5,636 bases of DNA from JAJZCD01 sp964570005. GTDB lineage: Bacteria; Patescibacteriota; Saccharimonadia; Saccharimonadales; UBA4665. The position numbers and the translations under genes are program-made. The stretch spans positions 1 through 5,636 of the forward strand of contig CAZMWE010000053.1 of NCBI GenBank assembly GCA_964570005.1. Direction: 5' to 3'. The notes beneath the pieces were generated by a model that had not been told where the DNA came from, searched no databases, and saw only the letters and a list, made by a program, of their open reading frames with translations. Shown piece after piece: positions 1 to 5,636 of the stretch (positions within the stretch are counted from its first letter, which is position 1; each line of letters starts with the position of its first letter).

Positions 1-1512
1 TCTATCCCCCTGTTCGTAGCGCTCACCTTCGTGACGATGCATCGGCCGTTCATAGAAACCTACGGGTGGGTCGTTCTCAGGAAGGTGCAGCCAATCACTG
101 ATCCGCCACCTCCTCAGCTCGGCCTAAGGGCGGCCCTCATTACCACTTACGTGCCAAAGAATGAATCGTTCGCAATGGTCAAGCGTACACTACGCGCGAT
201 GCTGGCGGCCGATTACATTCATGACACGTGGCTGCTCGATGAGGGCGCCAGCGCGGCCGCGAGAACCTGGTGTGAAAAGCACGGTGTACTGTACTTCACT
301 CGCTGCGATGTCGCCAAATGGAACACTGATGGAAGTACGTTCGCGAAGAAAACCAAAGGCGGTAATCACAACGCCTGGTACGACTTCGTGGGGCACACCT
401 ACCAGTTCGTCGCGCAGTTTGACTCGGACTTCCTTGTTCGGCGCGATGTGCTGACTGGTACCCTCGGGTACTTCAGGAACCCACGAGTCGGCTGGGTCGG
501 CACCCCGCAAATCTACGGCAACATGGAATCGTGGGTTGCGAGAGGCGCAGCCATGCAGACTTTCGCTTTCTACGGGATCGTGATGCGTGGCCTCGGCGAC
601 CGGAAACAAGGTCTTATGATCGGCGCGAATCACATCGTCCGAGTCCAAGCCCTCGAAGAGTCCGGATGGTACGACCCGCACCTGGTCGAGGACCTTGCTA
701 CAGGACTGAAGCTCGGCGCCAAATGGCTGGGTGTCTACGTTCCACGCGTGTTCGCTGTTGGTGAAGGCCCGACTAGTTGGTCGGCATACTTCAACCAGCA
801 GTACCGCTGGGCGTTTGGCGGCCTGGAGATCTTGTTCGGGCGCTCCTTCCGCATCCTGCGCACCTTGCCGCTGCGGCAAGCGCTGCGATATGTCTGGATG
901 CTCACTTTCTATCTTAATGGCCTGGCCATGGCGGTAGGAGTGACGCTCCTGATGTTGTACTACATTACTGGCATATCCGCAGCGAGTATGCCACTCGGCA
1001 GCCTGATCGTGCACTACGCACCACTGCTGTTTGTGCGCCAACTGCTACTGCTGTGGTCACAGCGGTTCAACGTTCGTCCGGAAGAGGAGTCCGGAATGCT
1101 ATGGGAAGGGCGCTTCATTACGATGGCAGCATTGCCAATCTACATGATGGCGCTCTTTGGCGTCCTCCGACGCAAGAGGATGGTCTTCGAAGTCACGAAT
1201 AAAGGTGACGACTGGCAGGTGGATAAAAACGCCAAGCCAGAAGGCCTGCAGGTCTTCAAGCCACATGCCGCTATCGCAGCGATCCTGCTCGGTGGCATTC
1301 TCCTGAGTGGCCAGCTTCACCACGACAGCGTAGTTTTCTTCCTCTGGGGAGCGGCTACAACCGTACTGATGATTGCCTTTTCGATGGTACCTTCGTGGGT
1401 GTACAACATCCGCTGGGCAGCTCGGATCGGCTGGCGTCTCTTCATTAGCAGATGGAGTACGCCCAAGGAAATTACGACGAATAACCCCGTTCAGGAGGTG
1501 ATCGAAGGTTAA
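1..1512 (+). CDS. Cellulose-synthase-like GT2 membrane glycosyltransferase, 5' end outside the window
   Basis: Predicted processive family 2 glycosyltransferase that would build a polysaccharide from a nucleotide sugar on the cytoplasmic face and pass it through its own membrane helices. The frame is open from base 1 and encodes a hydrophobic run (SIPLFVALTF), probably the end of a transmembrane helix, so the GTG at 31 is unlikely to be the true start. Counting from that GTG, the GT-A core shows LLDEG (D70), KGGNHN (109-114), DSD (131-133, metal/nucleotide-sugar site), TPQ (158-160), VED (219-221, catalytic base D221; usual form TED) and QQYRW (256-260, the QxxRW acceptor motif). Hydrophobic segments follow at about 287-311, 319-342, 360-380, 411-428 and 432-460, with a BcsA-like FEVTNKG element at 386-392. 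No PilZ domain follows. It is a close paralogue of the first module of the convergent gene at 2735-5636. Family is confident; sugar and product are unknown. Confidence 0.93.
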   Translation, partial: SIPLFVALTFVTMHRPFIETYGWVVLRKVQPITDPPPPQLGLRAALITTYVPKNESFAMVKRTLRAMLAADYIHDTWLLDEGASAAARTWCEKHGVLYFTRCDVAKWNTDGSTFAKKTKGGNHNAWYDFVGHTYQFVAQFDSDFLVRRDVLTGTLGYFRNPRVGWVGTPQIYGNMESWVARGAAMQTFAFYGIVMRGLGDRKQGLMIGANHIVRVQALEESGWYDPHLVEDLATGLKLGAKWLGVYVPRVFAVGEGPTSWSAYFNQQYRWAFGGLEILFGRSFRILRTLPLRQALRYVWMLTFYLNGLAMAVGVTLLMLYYITGISAASMPLGSLIVHYAPLLFVRQLLLLWSQRFNVRPEEESGMLWEGRFITMAALPIYMMALFGVLRRKRMVFEVTNKGDDWQVDKNAKPEGLQVFKPHAAIAAILLGGILLSGQLHHDSVVFFLWGAATTVLMIAFSMVPSWVYNIRWAARIGWRLFISRWSTPKEITTNNPVQEVIEG

Positions 1513-1541
1513 GTAATCTTCAAAGACGATGAGGCGGCTGA

Positions 1542-1565
1542 TCTGCCGACAACGGCGTCGGCAGA
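1542..1565 (+). terminator. 9-bp perfect hairpin after the + strand GT gene, possible terminator
   Basis: TCTGCCGAC at 1542-1550 pairs perfectly with GTCGGCAGA at 1557-1565 around a 6-base loop, 30 bases after the GT stop codon. No T-run follows on either strand, so it does not look like a classical intrinsic terminator. It may instead protect the mRNA 3' end or act in Rho-dependent termination. The structure is clear; the role is inferred. Confidence 0.45.
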
Positions 1566-1597
1566 CAACCGTAGATGTTAAGAAACAAAACGATGCG

Positions 1598-1609
1598 CAA
1601 TCTAGATTG
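1598..1609. repeat. 12-bp perfect palindrome in the intergenic gap
   Basis: CAATCTAGATTG reads the same on both strands. It lies 32 bases upstream of the hammerhead and its last G overlaps the first base of the next hairpin. A palindrome of this size could be a dimeric-protein binding site, but no promoter I could recognise accompanies it and it may be chance. No function is assigned. Confidence 0.3.
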
Positions 1610-1633
1610 AGTCCCCACGGGATTCTCTTATTG
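1609..1633 (+). terminator. Terminator-like hairpin just upstream of the hammerhead
   Basis: GAGTCCC (1609-1615) pairs with GGGATTC (1619-1625), giving 7 bp with one G-U pair around a CAC loop. It is followed by a moderately T-rich tail, TCTTATT (1626-1632). This is the best candidate for an intrinsic terminator of the + strand GT gene, about 97 bases after its stop codon. The tail is broken by C and A, so termination would be partial. Read-through RNA would run straight into the ribozyme, whose cleavage site is 20 bases further on. It could equally be a structural arm of the same RNA. Confidence 0.4.
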
Positions 1634-1640
1634 CGTATTA

Positions 1641-1689
1641 GCTTTCATAAGTGTGTACTTATGCTGATGAGTCTGAAATGACGAAAAGC
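1641..1689 (+). ncRNA. Hammerhead self-cleaving ribozyme (type III arrangement)
   Basis: All invariant core bases are present: CTGATGA (1664-1670; C3 to A9) and GAA (1683-1685; G12-A14), with the A15.1-U16.1 pair formed by A1686 and T1644. Helix I is CATAAGT (1646-1652) with ACTTATG (1657-1663), 7 perfect pairs closed by loop GTGT. Helix II is GTC (1671-1673) with GAC (1680-1682), closed by TGAAAT, and carries the expected G10.1-C11.1 pair. Helix III is GCTT (1641-1644) with AAGC (1686-1689), open at the ends, which makes the layout type III. Cleavage is predicted after U1645. From family knowledge, the enzyme cleaves its own backbone to leave a 2',3'-cyclic phosphate upstream and a 5'-OH downstream. 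Weak points are the UUU cleavage triplet, allowed by the NUH rule but usually slow, and a helix III of only four pairs. The joint match of core and helices is far beyond what chance would give. Confidence 0.88.
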
Positions 1690-1895
1690 CACAGTTCTTT
1701 AAACTTTACTTGGAGACCATACAGTACTTCCGCCTGAAAATAGGACACGAAAAGTCACGACATCAAAAGTTTGCTAAAAGGATAGCCCTACAACACCAAA
1801 GGCCTTAACCTATTGGGGGTTTGGACAAAGTGTGAGTTGCTACGAATCCGCAAGCGGCGTACCCGTTGTCTAATAAGCGGTTACTTTTGGGTCCA
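1690..1895 (+). other. Non-coding stretch after the ribozyme, possible structured RNA
   Basis: No convincing protein gene lies here. The + strand could form several small helices: GCTA (1773-1776) with TAGC (1783-1786); CCAAA (1796-1800) with TTTGG (1820-1824), perhaps extended by ACA (1793-1795) with TGT (1831-1833); a bulged 7-pair hairpin at 1841-1861 (TACG and CCG with CGG and CGTA, loop CAAG); and CCGTT (1863-1867) with AA plus CGG (1875-1880). Being downstream of the cleavage site, this RNA would stay attached to the ribozyme core. I do not recognise tRNA, tmRNA, RNase P, 6S or SRP RNA, a group I core or a known riboswitch in it. Such helices also arise by chance, so an independent functional RNA is only a suggestion. 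Confidence 0.25.
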
Positions 1896-1959
1896 TATAT
1901 AAAACTAGCCCTGCCCGAAAAATTAATCGTCCTAAGACGACGAACCTTCCGGGCAGGGC
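1896..1959 (-). terminator. Probable intrinsic terminator of the small membrane-protein gene
   Basis: A perfect 10-bp GC-rich stem is formed by CGGGCAGGGC (1950-1959) and GCCCTGCCCG (1908-1917), beginning 25 bases past the stop codon of the - strand gene. Read on the - strand it is followed by TAGTTTTATATAT, a short T-rich tail. The 32-base loop contains a second small hairpin, TCGTC (1927-1931) with GACGA (1936-1940). No T-run follows on the + strand, so termination is expected mainly for - strand transcripts. Confidence 0.65.
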
Positions 1960-1984
1960 CATGTCCCCGGCTTGCTACCGTGTG

Positions 1985-2566
1985 TTACGGAAGCTGTTGC
2001 AGCCTAGGGGTTGTCTGCAGCAAGGTGCTATCGGGGTACAGCCTGTCACAGTCGATTGACACCTGGATGACACCATTGACCGTGCGGGCCGTAGGTACCG
2101 AGTTAGAGACGCAGGTCGCGCCCGAGGCGAGTACAGCCGGTTTGCCGCCAATGACGTAGATGACCTGGTCGTTCTGCCAAGTTCGATCCAGAGCGGCCTG
2201 GTTTGATTTGTAATTGTAGGCAAGGCCCACATCAAATCCGCAGAACCGAGGCTCAAAGCTAGCAAGCGCGTACGCTGTACCACCTGAGGCGGAACGCGAC
2301 TGAAGCACGGTCGCGGTCACCCTGCGGTTAGGCACGACGATGCGGTGGCTGGCTTCGATGGCGTTGACCTCCTCTACGAGCGACACGGGCAATTGCTTCG
2401 CGGCGGCAGACGTACAAGTCGGTGGCGTAGTGAGTACGTTACTAACGGCGTTGCTTGTGATGGACAAGGCCACTGCCACAAGAGCAACGCTCCAGAGAAG
2501 CGCTATCCACCCTGCTATGGTAAGCCTACCATCCCTCACGACATCCGGACCGAACAAGAACCTCAC
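1985..2566 (-). CDS. Hypothetical single-pass membrane protein with four-cysteine outer domain
   Basis: I do not recognise the family. The 193-residue product has a short N-terminal segment, one strong membrane helix at about 17-38 (GWIALLWSVALVAVALSI), and a C-terminal domain of about 150 residues that is probably outside the cytoplasm. That domain holds all four cysteines (C51, C109, C152, C173), which could form two disulfides. It is rich in V, T, S and A, suggesting a beta-rich fold. There is no lipobox, so the helix is more likely an anchor than a lipoprotein signal. The gene has its own strong promoter and probable terminator, so it is a single-gene unit downstream of the double glycosyltransferase. 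The start is uncertain: GTG at 2566 has only a weak upstream ribosome site, while TTG at 2557 follows GAGGTGA (2569-2563) at 5 bases spacing and would give 190 residues. A link to the neighbouring polysaccharide enzymes rests on position alone. Confidence 0.75.
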   Translation of the reverse strand: MRFLFGPDVVRDGRLTIAGWIALLWSVALVAVALSITSNAVSNVLTTPPTCTSAAAKQLPVSLVEEVNAIEASHRIVVPNRRVTATVLQSRSASGGTAYALASFEPRFCGFDVGLAYNYKSNQAALDRTWQNDQVIYVIGGKPAVLASGATCVSNSVPTARTVNGVIQVSIDCDRLYPDSTLLQTTPRLQQLP

Positions 2567-2569
2567 CTC
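2563..2569 (-). promoter_or_regulatory. Strong Shine-Dalgarno sequence overlapping the GTG start
   Basis: GAGGTGA on the - strand matches the complement of the bacterial 16S rRNA 3' end (AGGAGGTGA) over seven bases. It overlaps the GTG at 2566 and lies 5 bases before TTG at 2557. That spacing favours TTG as the real start of the small membrane protein and removes three N-terminal residues. Confidence 0.5.
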
Positions 2570-2603
2570 ATTCTACATACCTGTGAATGTGCTGACGTAT
2601 AAT

Positions 2604-2631
2604 ATTATAGCATATTTTTTAATAAAGTAAA
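2604..2631 (-). promoter_or_regulatory. Sigma70-type extended -10 promoter of the small membrane-protein gene
   Basis: On the - strand, TTTACT (2631-2626) serves as the -35 element, followed by a 16-base spacer and a perfect TATAAT (2609-2604). The spacer ends in TGC, giving an extended -10 (TGnTATAAT). Transcription should begin near 2597, leaving an untranslated leader of about 30-40 bases. The whole spacer 2570-2734 is AT-rich, and I see no convincing terminator for the upstream glycosyltransferase gene in it, so read-through may also contribute. Confidence 0.8.
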
Positions 2632-2734
2632 TCCCTGTGTAGTAATCACTTTACAATGTAGACGCATAATACTGTAGATAAAAACTCTCAATACCACTGT
2701 TATTTAGGAATTCAGGAGTAAACTTAAGGGCCGT

Positions 2735-5636
2735 CTAGCCTTGAGATTCGACAAGTCGCTCCGTCATAACTAGACGTGTCTTGGCAAATTGCTTGAACGC
2801 AGGTCGCACCCAGCGACGTAGTGTAGCTTTCATGTCATAGCCGACGAACGGGAGGGGTGCGAGCATGAATAGCTGGACTGAGCCAAGCACGACAGTCGGC
2901 CAGTACAAATGTAGACCATATTTCGGCAGATCATGAACGACACCTGTCCAGAAAATCGCCTGTGTGGTAATAATCCAGGAAAGCATGATGCGCTTAACTT
3001 TGAGCGGTACGCCTGCTTTCTTTTTAGCTGCGCCGGTCGGAACCCAGGCATCAAGATGGCCGCGTAGCGCATGGGAAACAGCTAACAAGTGGCAGAAGCT
3101 GTTGATCATACATTGGCGGTAGATAGTCGGCAACCAGCCGCGAACCAGCGTCGGGAACACTATGAATGTGGTGCCGATCGCCGGCAACATAGGCAAATAA
3201 TTAGCCGGATGCACATGCTTCGGATAAAACCAGAGCATTACATCAGTGGGCAGCGGGCTCGTGAACAGCAGCGCCGCAGAAGACATGTAGTACAGGAACG
3301 CAGCCCAGAACGCCATGCGCTGCTTTATTGAGAAGGGCGCCCGTTGGAAGTGTTTATCAACCATAAGGAGCATTGAGCTGCGGCACCAGCGGTATTGCTG
3401 GTTGGCGAGTGCATTAAAAGTGTCTGGTGCCAGGCCCTTTGCAAGGTTGAGCTGCACGTATCGTGTCCGGTAGTTGGCTGTCCAGATTTTTACGCCTGAG
3501 TGTACGTCTTCGCCAATCGGAGCGCGGGCGAAGCCGCCAGCTGCATCAACCGCCTTGCGGCGATATACAACATTAGTACCGGCACAAATTGCGGCTTCAA
3601 ATGTATCGCGTGCTGGCTGAATCCAACGGAAGAATACCTCTTGCAGTACGCCCGCGTAGCGTTCCATCCAACCAATTTCCCGGTTGACATCAAAGTATTG
3701 CGACGTCTGCACAACACCAATGCGGGGGTCATCCATGTAGGGGATAGTTTCGTATAAGAAATCAGGACGTGGTACAAAGTCAGCGTCGTACACCACGATA
3801 AAATCGCCGCTTGTATGTTCAAAGGCGTTGATAAGGTTACCAGCTTTCTTTAGCTCACCGCGGTTTGCGCGAACTATGTAGTTGAAGTTGAACTCTTCGG
3901 CGAGCGCCTTAACCTCAGGTAGATCAGCATCATCGAGTACATAGGCATTGACCTCACCGCGCCAGTCGAGGCGGGATACGTGATAAAAAGTATTGCGTAG
4001 TACATCTAGGTCTTCACCACAGGACGGTAGAAACACGTCAATGCTTGGAAAGCGGCGCTTGCGTTTCGCCCAGCTTGCAACACGGGCTACGTGGTCATCC
4101 TTACCGGTACGCGGTTTACGGACGCGAAGCCAGAAGTTGACCACGTTTGGCGGAACCATAATGGCGAGGAGGGCCAGCACCGGATAGGTGGCAGAACTCT
4201 TAATCATAACCATTGTAAAACCGTACAGTATGCCCATTGCCGACAGGAGTAGCCAGACAAATGCCCAGCATCGGCGGGCGCCGAAATAGCTGTATTTTTC
4301 TTCATCGGTTGGCGGTAGGGGCAGACGCTGCTGTGCCGGCTGCTCTAGCTCCAGTACGCGGCGTACTATAGCTGTCGACTTGCGCTGTAAGCGAACGACC
4401 ATAGCCAATAGTTCAAGCGTAAATGGCAAGCTGAGTAGGAGCGTTGCTGTACTCGCTGCCCAGAAAATCATTATCCCAGCTTGTCTGTGTGTGAATAGAG
4501 AAGAGAGTAACTCTACTGCGGAAAGCGTACCGATTAGCAGGTGGATAAGGAACAGGTTCGGTGCTTCGAGGGCAACTTCTGCTTTTGTGGGCTCCGTGCC
4601 TTTCGGGGTGACGGCGTAGACGAGCCGTTTTTTACGGATTGCGGCTATGAGTGCCAGGAAGAAAATCGGCCAGGAGGCGATACTCATAATTTTGCCCGCG
4701 AAATGGAAGCCACGTTCTTGCTTCGGCCGAATGTAAAAGCGCTGCAGCCAGAGGTTGACTGCGCCGGATGCAACCAGCACAGATGTGTAGAAACCAAGCA
4801 GAGGAGCGAGGCTCATATTTGCCATACGGATGCCGAAGAAGAAGTACAAAGCTAAGCCGACGCTGCTGAGCGCCATTGCAAGGCCGGAGAAGTAGTGCTG
4901 CTGCAGGAAGAAATAGTAAAAGCGTTGCCGCCAGTTCATCTGCTTGAGCAGATGTGGAGCGTGGCGGAAAAGAATGTCAATGCAGCCGTATGCCCAGCGC
5001 ATCTGCTGGTTGAAGTAGGCGGCCCACGTAGTCGGACCTTCACCAATTGCGAGCGGCTCGTGCACATATACGCTCTTCCAGCCGTTAGCGTGTAGCTTCA
5101 TGCCAGTGAGTAGGTCTTCGGTAATGTGGGCGCTGTAGTGACCGACGTCCTGCAACGCTTTAACACGAATGATATGGTTCGCACCGATAAGCAGGGTCGT
5201 GTCCATGCCGTATAAGCCGCGTAGGATAGGTCCATAGAAGTTGTATGTCTGCTGCGCGGCGCCACGAGCAATAAATGTTCCAGTGTTACCGTATATCTGC
5301 GGTGTGCCGACAAACGCAACCTTGGGGTCGCGGAAGTAGCCGAGTGTTTTGGTCAGGAAGCTGGGTTTTGGGATAAAGTCGGTATCCAGCTGAGCGACGA
5401 TATCATATTCGTGGCCATGGGCATCGTACCAGGCATTGTGATTGCCGCCTTTAGTTTTGCGGGCAAAGAGCCCTTCGTCAGTATTATAGCTGGCCTTGCC
5501 ATAGCGACTGAAGTGCTTGACGCCGTATTCTGCGCAGAGTTTCTTAGCTGCTGGGTCGTCACCTTCGTCGAGCAGCCAAGTATCGTGTGGATATTTAACC
5601 GCGACCATCGCTGGTAGTGTCTTGCGCAGCAAATCA
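2735..5636 (-). CDS. Tandem double GT2 membrane glycosyltransferase, 5' end outside the window
   Basis: One uninterrupted frame encodes two complete cellulose-synthase-like GT2 modules. It is still open at the right edge, so the TTG at 5632 is internal; by comparison with the + strand paralogue, the first strand of the GT fold and any N-terminal helix are missing. Counting from that TTG, module A has LLDEG (D22), KGGNHN (61-66), DTD (83-85), TPQ (110-112), TED (171-173) and QQMRW (209-213), then helices at about 239-266, 272-296, 311-332, 358-380 and 385-412, with YAVTPKG at 339-345. A charged, proline-rich linker (about 415-450) precedes two helices (454-476, 480-502). Module B has DDAD (567-570), KAGNLIN (596-602), DAD (616-618), TSQ (643-645, usually TPQ), GED (707-709, usually TED) and QQYRW (745-749), then about four or five helices to residue 930. 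Both modules keep the key residues, so two active sites making a polymer at the inner membrane are inferred. The product is unknown. Confidence 0.93.
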   Translation of the reverse strand, partial: DLLRKTLPAMVAVKYPHDTWLLDEGDDPAAKKLCAEYGVKHFSRYGKASYNTDEGLFARKTKGGNHNAWYDAHGHEYDIVAQLDTDFIPKPSFLTKTLGYFRDPKVAFVGTPQIYGNTGTFIARGAAQQTYNFYGPILRGLYGMDTTLLIGANHIIRVKALQDVGHYSAHITEDLLTGMKLHANGWKSVYVHEPLAIGEGPTTWAAYFNQQMRWAYGCIDILFRHAPHLLKQMNWRQRFYYFFLQQHYFSGLAMALSSVGLALYFFFGIRMANMSLAPLLGFYTSVLVASGAVNLWLQRFYIRPKQERGFHFAGKIMSIASWPIFFLALIAAIRKKRLVYAVTPKGTEPTKAEVALEAPNLFLIHLLIGTLSAVELLSSLFTHRQAGIMIFWAASTATLLLSLPFTLELLAMVVRLQRKSTAIVRRVLELEQPAQQRLPLPPTDEEKYSYFGARRCWAFVWLLLSAMGILYGFTMVMIKSSATYPVLALLAIMVPPNVVNFWLRVRKPRTGKDDHVARVASWAKRKRRFPSIDVFLPSCGEDLDVLRNTFYHVSRLDWRGEVNAYVLDDADLPEVKALAEEFNFNYIVRANRGELKKAGNLINAFEHTSGDFIVVYDADFVPRPDFLYETIPYMDDPRIGVVQTSQYFDVNREIGWMERYAGVLQEVFFRWIQPARDTFEAAICAGTNVVYRRKAVDAAGGFARAPIGEDVHSGVKIWTANYRTRYVQLNLAKGLAPDTFNALANQQYRWCRSSMLLMVDKHFQRAPFSIKQRMAFWAAFLYYMSSAALLFTSPLPTDVMLWFYPKHVHPANYLPMLPAIGTTFIVFPTLVRGWLPTIYRQCMINSFCHLLAVSHALRGHLDAWVPTGAAKKKAGVPLKVKRIMLSWIITTQAIFWTGVVHDLPKYGLHLYWPTVVLGSVQLFMLAPLPFVGYDMKATLRRWVRPAFKQFAKTRLVMTERLVESQG

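Noticed and set aside
31..33. GTG as the true start of the + strand glycosyltransferase
   Set aside because: The same frame is open back to base 1 and encodes a hydrophobic segment typical of the N-terminal helix in this family, so the gene very probably begins before the window.
190..1041. Long open frame (283 codons) on the - strand
   Set aside because: It is antisense to the glycosyltransferase, whose frame holds all GT2 motifs in order. The antisense translation is low in complexity and resembles no family I know.
1366..1372. Second CTGATGA, like a hammerhead core
   Set aside because: It lies inside the glycosyltransferase coding sequence and has no matching GAAA element or flanking helices.
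1690..1895. c-di-GMP riboswitch, which would suit cellulose-synthase-like neighbours
   Set aside because: The conserved segments of the known c-di-GMP riboswitch classes are not present, and the stretch lies after a gene rather than before one on the same strand.
1646..1980. Excised circular RNA released by paired ribozymes
   Set aside because: This needs a second self-cleaving site on the same strand; none with a hammerhead core could be found in the window.
1866..2159. Open frame of 97 codons on the + strand after the ribozyme
   Set aside because: It crosses the long-stem terminator hairpin and runs antisense into the small membrane-protein gene. It has no ribosome site and no protein-like pattern.
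3900..4450. Two separate glycosyltransferase genes joined by a sequencing frameshift
   Set aside because: The linker between modules A and B is one open frame with a sensible charged, proline-rich composition, and no start codon with a clear ribosome site was found there.

Overview
The window carries two large membrane glycosyltransferase genes that point at each other, a small orphan membrane-protein gene, and a non-coding gap that contains a well-formed hammerhead self-cleaving ribozyme motif. Gene density, Shine-Dalgarno-like sequence, a sigma70-type promoter and intrinsic-terminator-like hairpins indicate a bacterium. By eye the coding DNA is roughly half or slightly more G+C, and the gaps are clearly AT-richer. 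All three genes end in TAA or TAG and none contains an in-frame TGA, so nothing conflicts with the standard code. I cannot name the lineage; an uncultured bacterium, possibly of the candidate phyla radiation, is only a guess.

Layout: (i) 1-1512, + strand, the 3' part of a cellulose-synthase-like family 2 glycosyltransferase (GT2), whose reading frame is already open at base 1. (ii) 1513-1984, a gap of about 470 bases. It holds a 9-bp hairpin, a 12-bp palindrome, a terminator-like hairpin, a type III hammerhead at 1641-1689, a stretch rich in small potential hairpins, and a long-stem hairpin that probably terminates the next gene. (iii) 1985-2566, - strand, a single-pass membrane protein with four cysteines and no recognised family. 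(iv) 2567-2734, an AT-rich spacer with a strong extended -10 promoter for that gene. (v) 2735-5636, - strand, a very large protein (more than 965 residues, start beyond the window) containing two complete GT2 modules in one chain, each with its own membrane helices.

The + strand GT and the first module of the - strand protein are close paralogues (about half identical by eye, with several identical stretches of 9-12 residues). The second module of the fusion is a different, distant GT2. Together the genes look like a cell-surface polysaccharide synthesis and export locus, but the sugar and polymer cannot be read from the sequence. No PilZ domain is visible in the parts present. The most notable item is the hammerhead: every catalytic-core position is intact and all three helices can form. 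It sits about 130 bases after the GT stop codon and would give the downstream RNA a self-cleaved 5' end.
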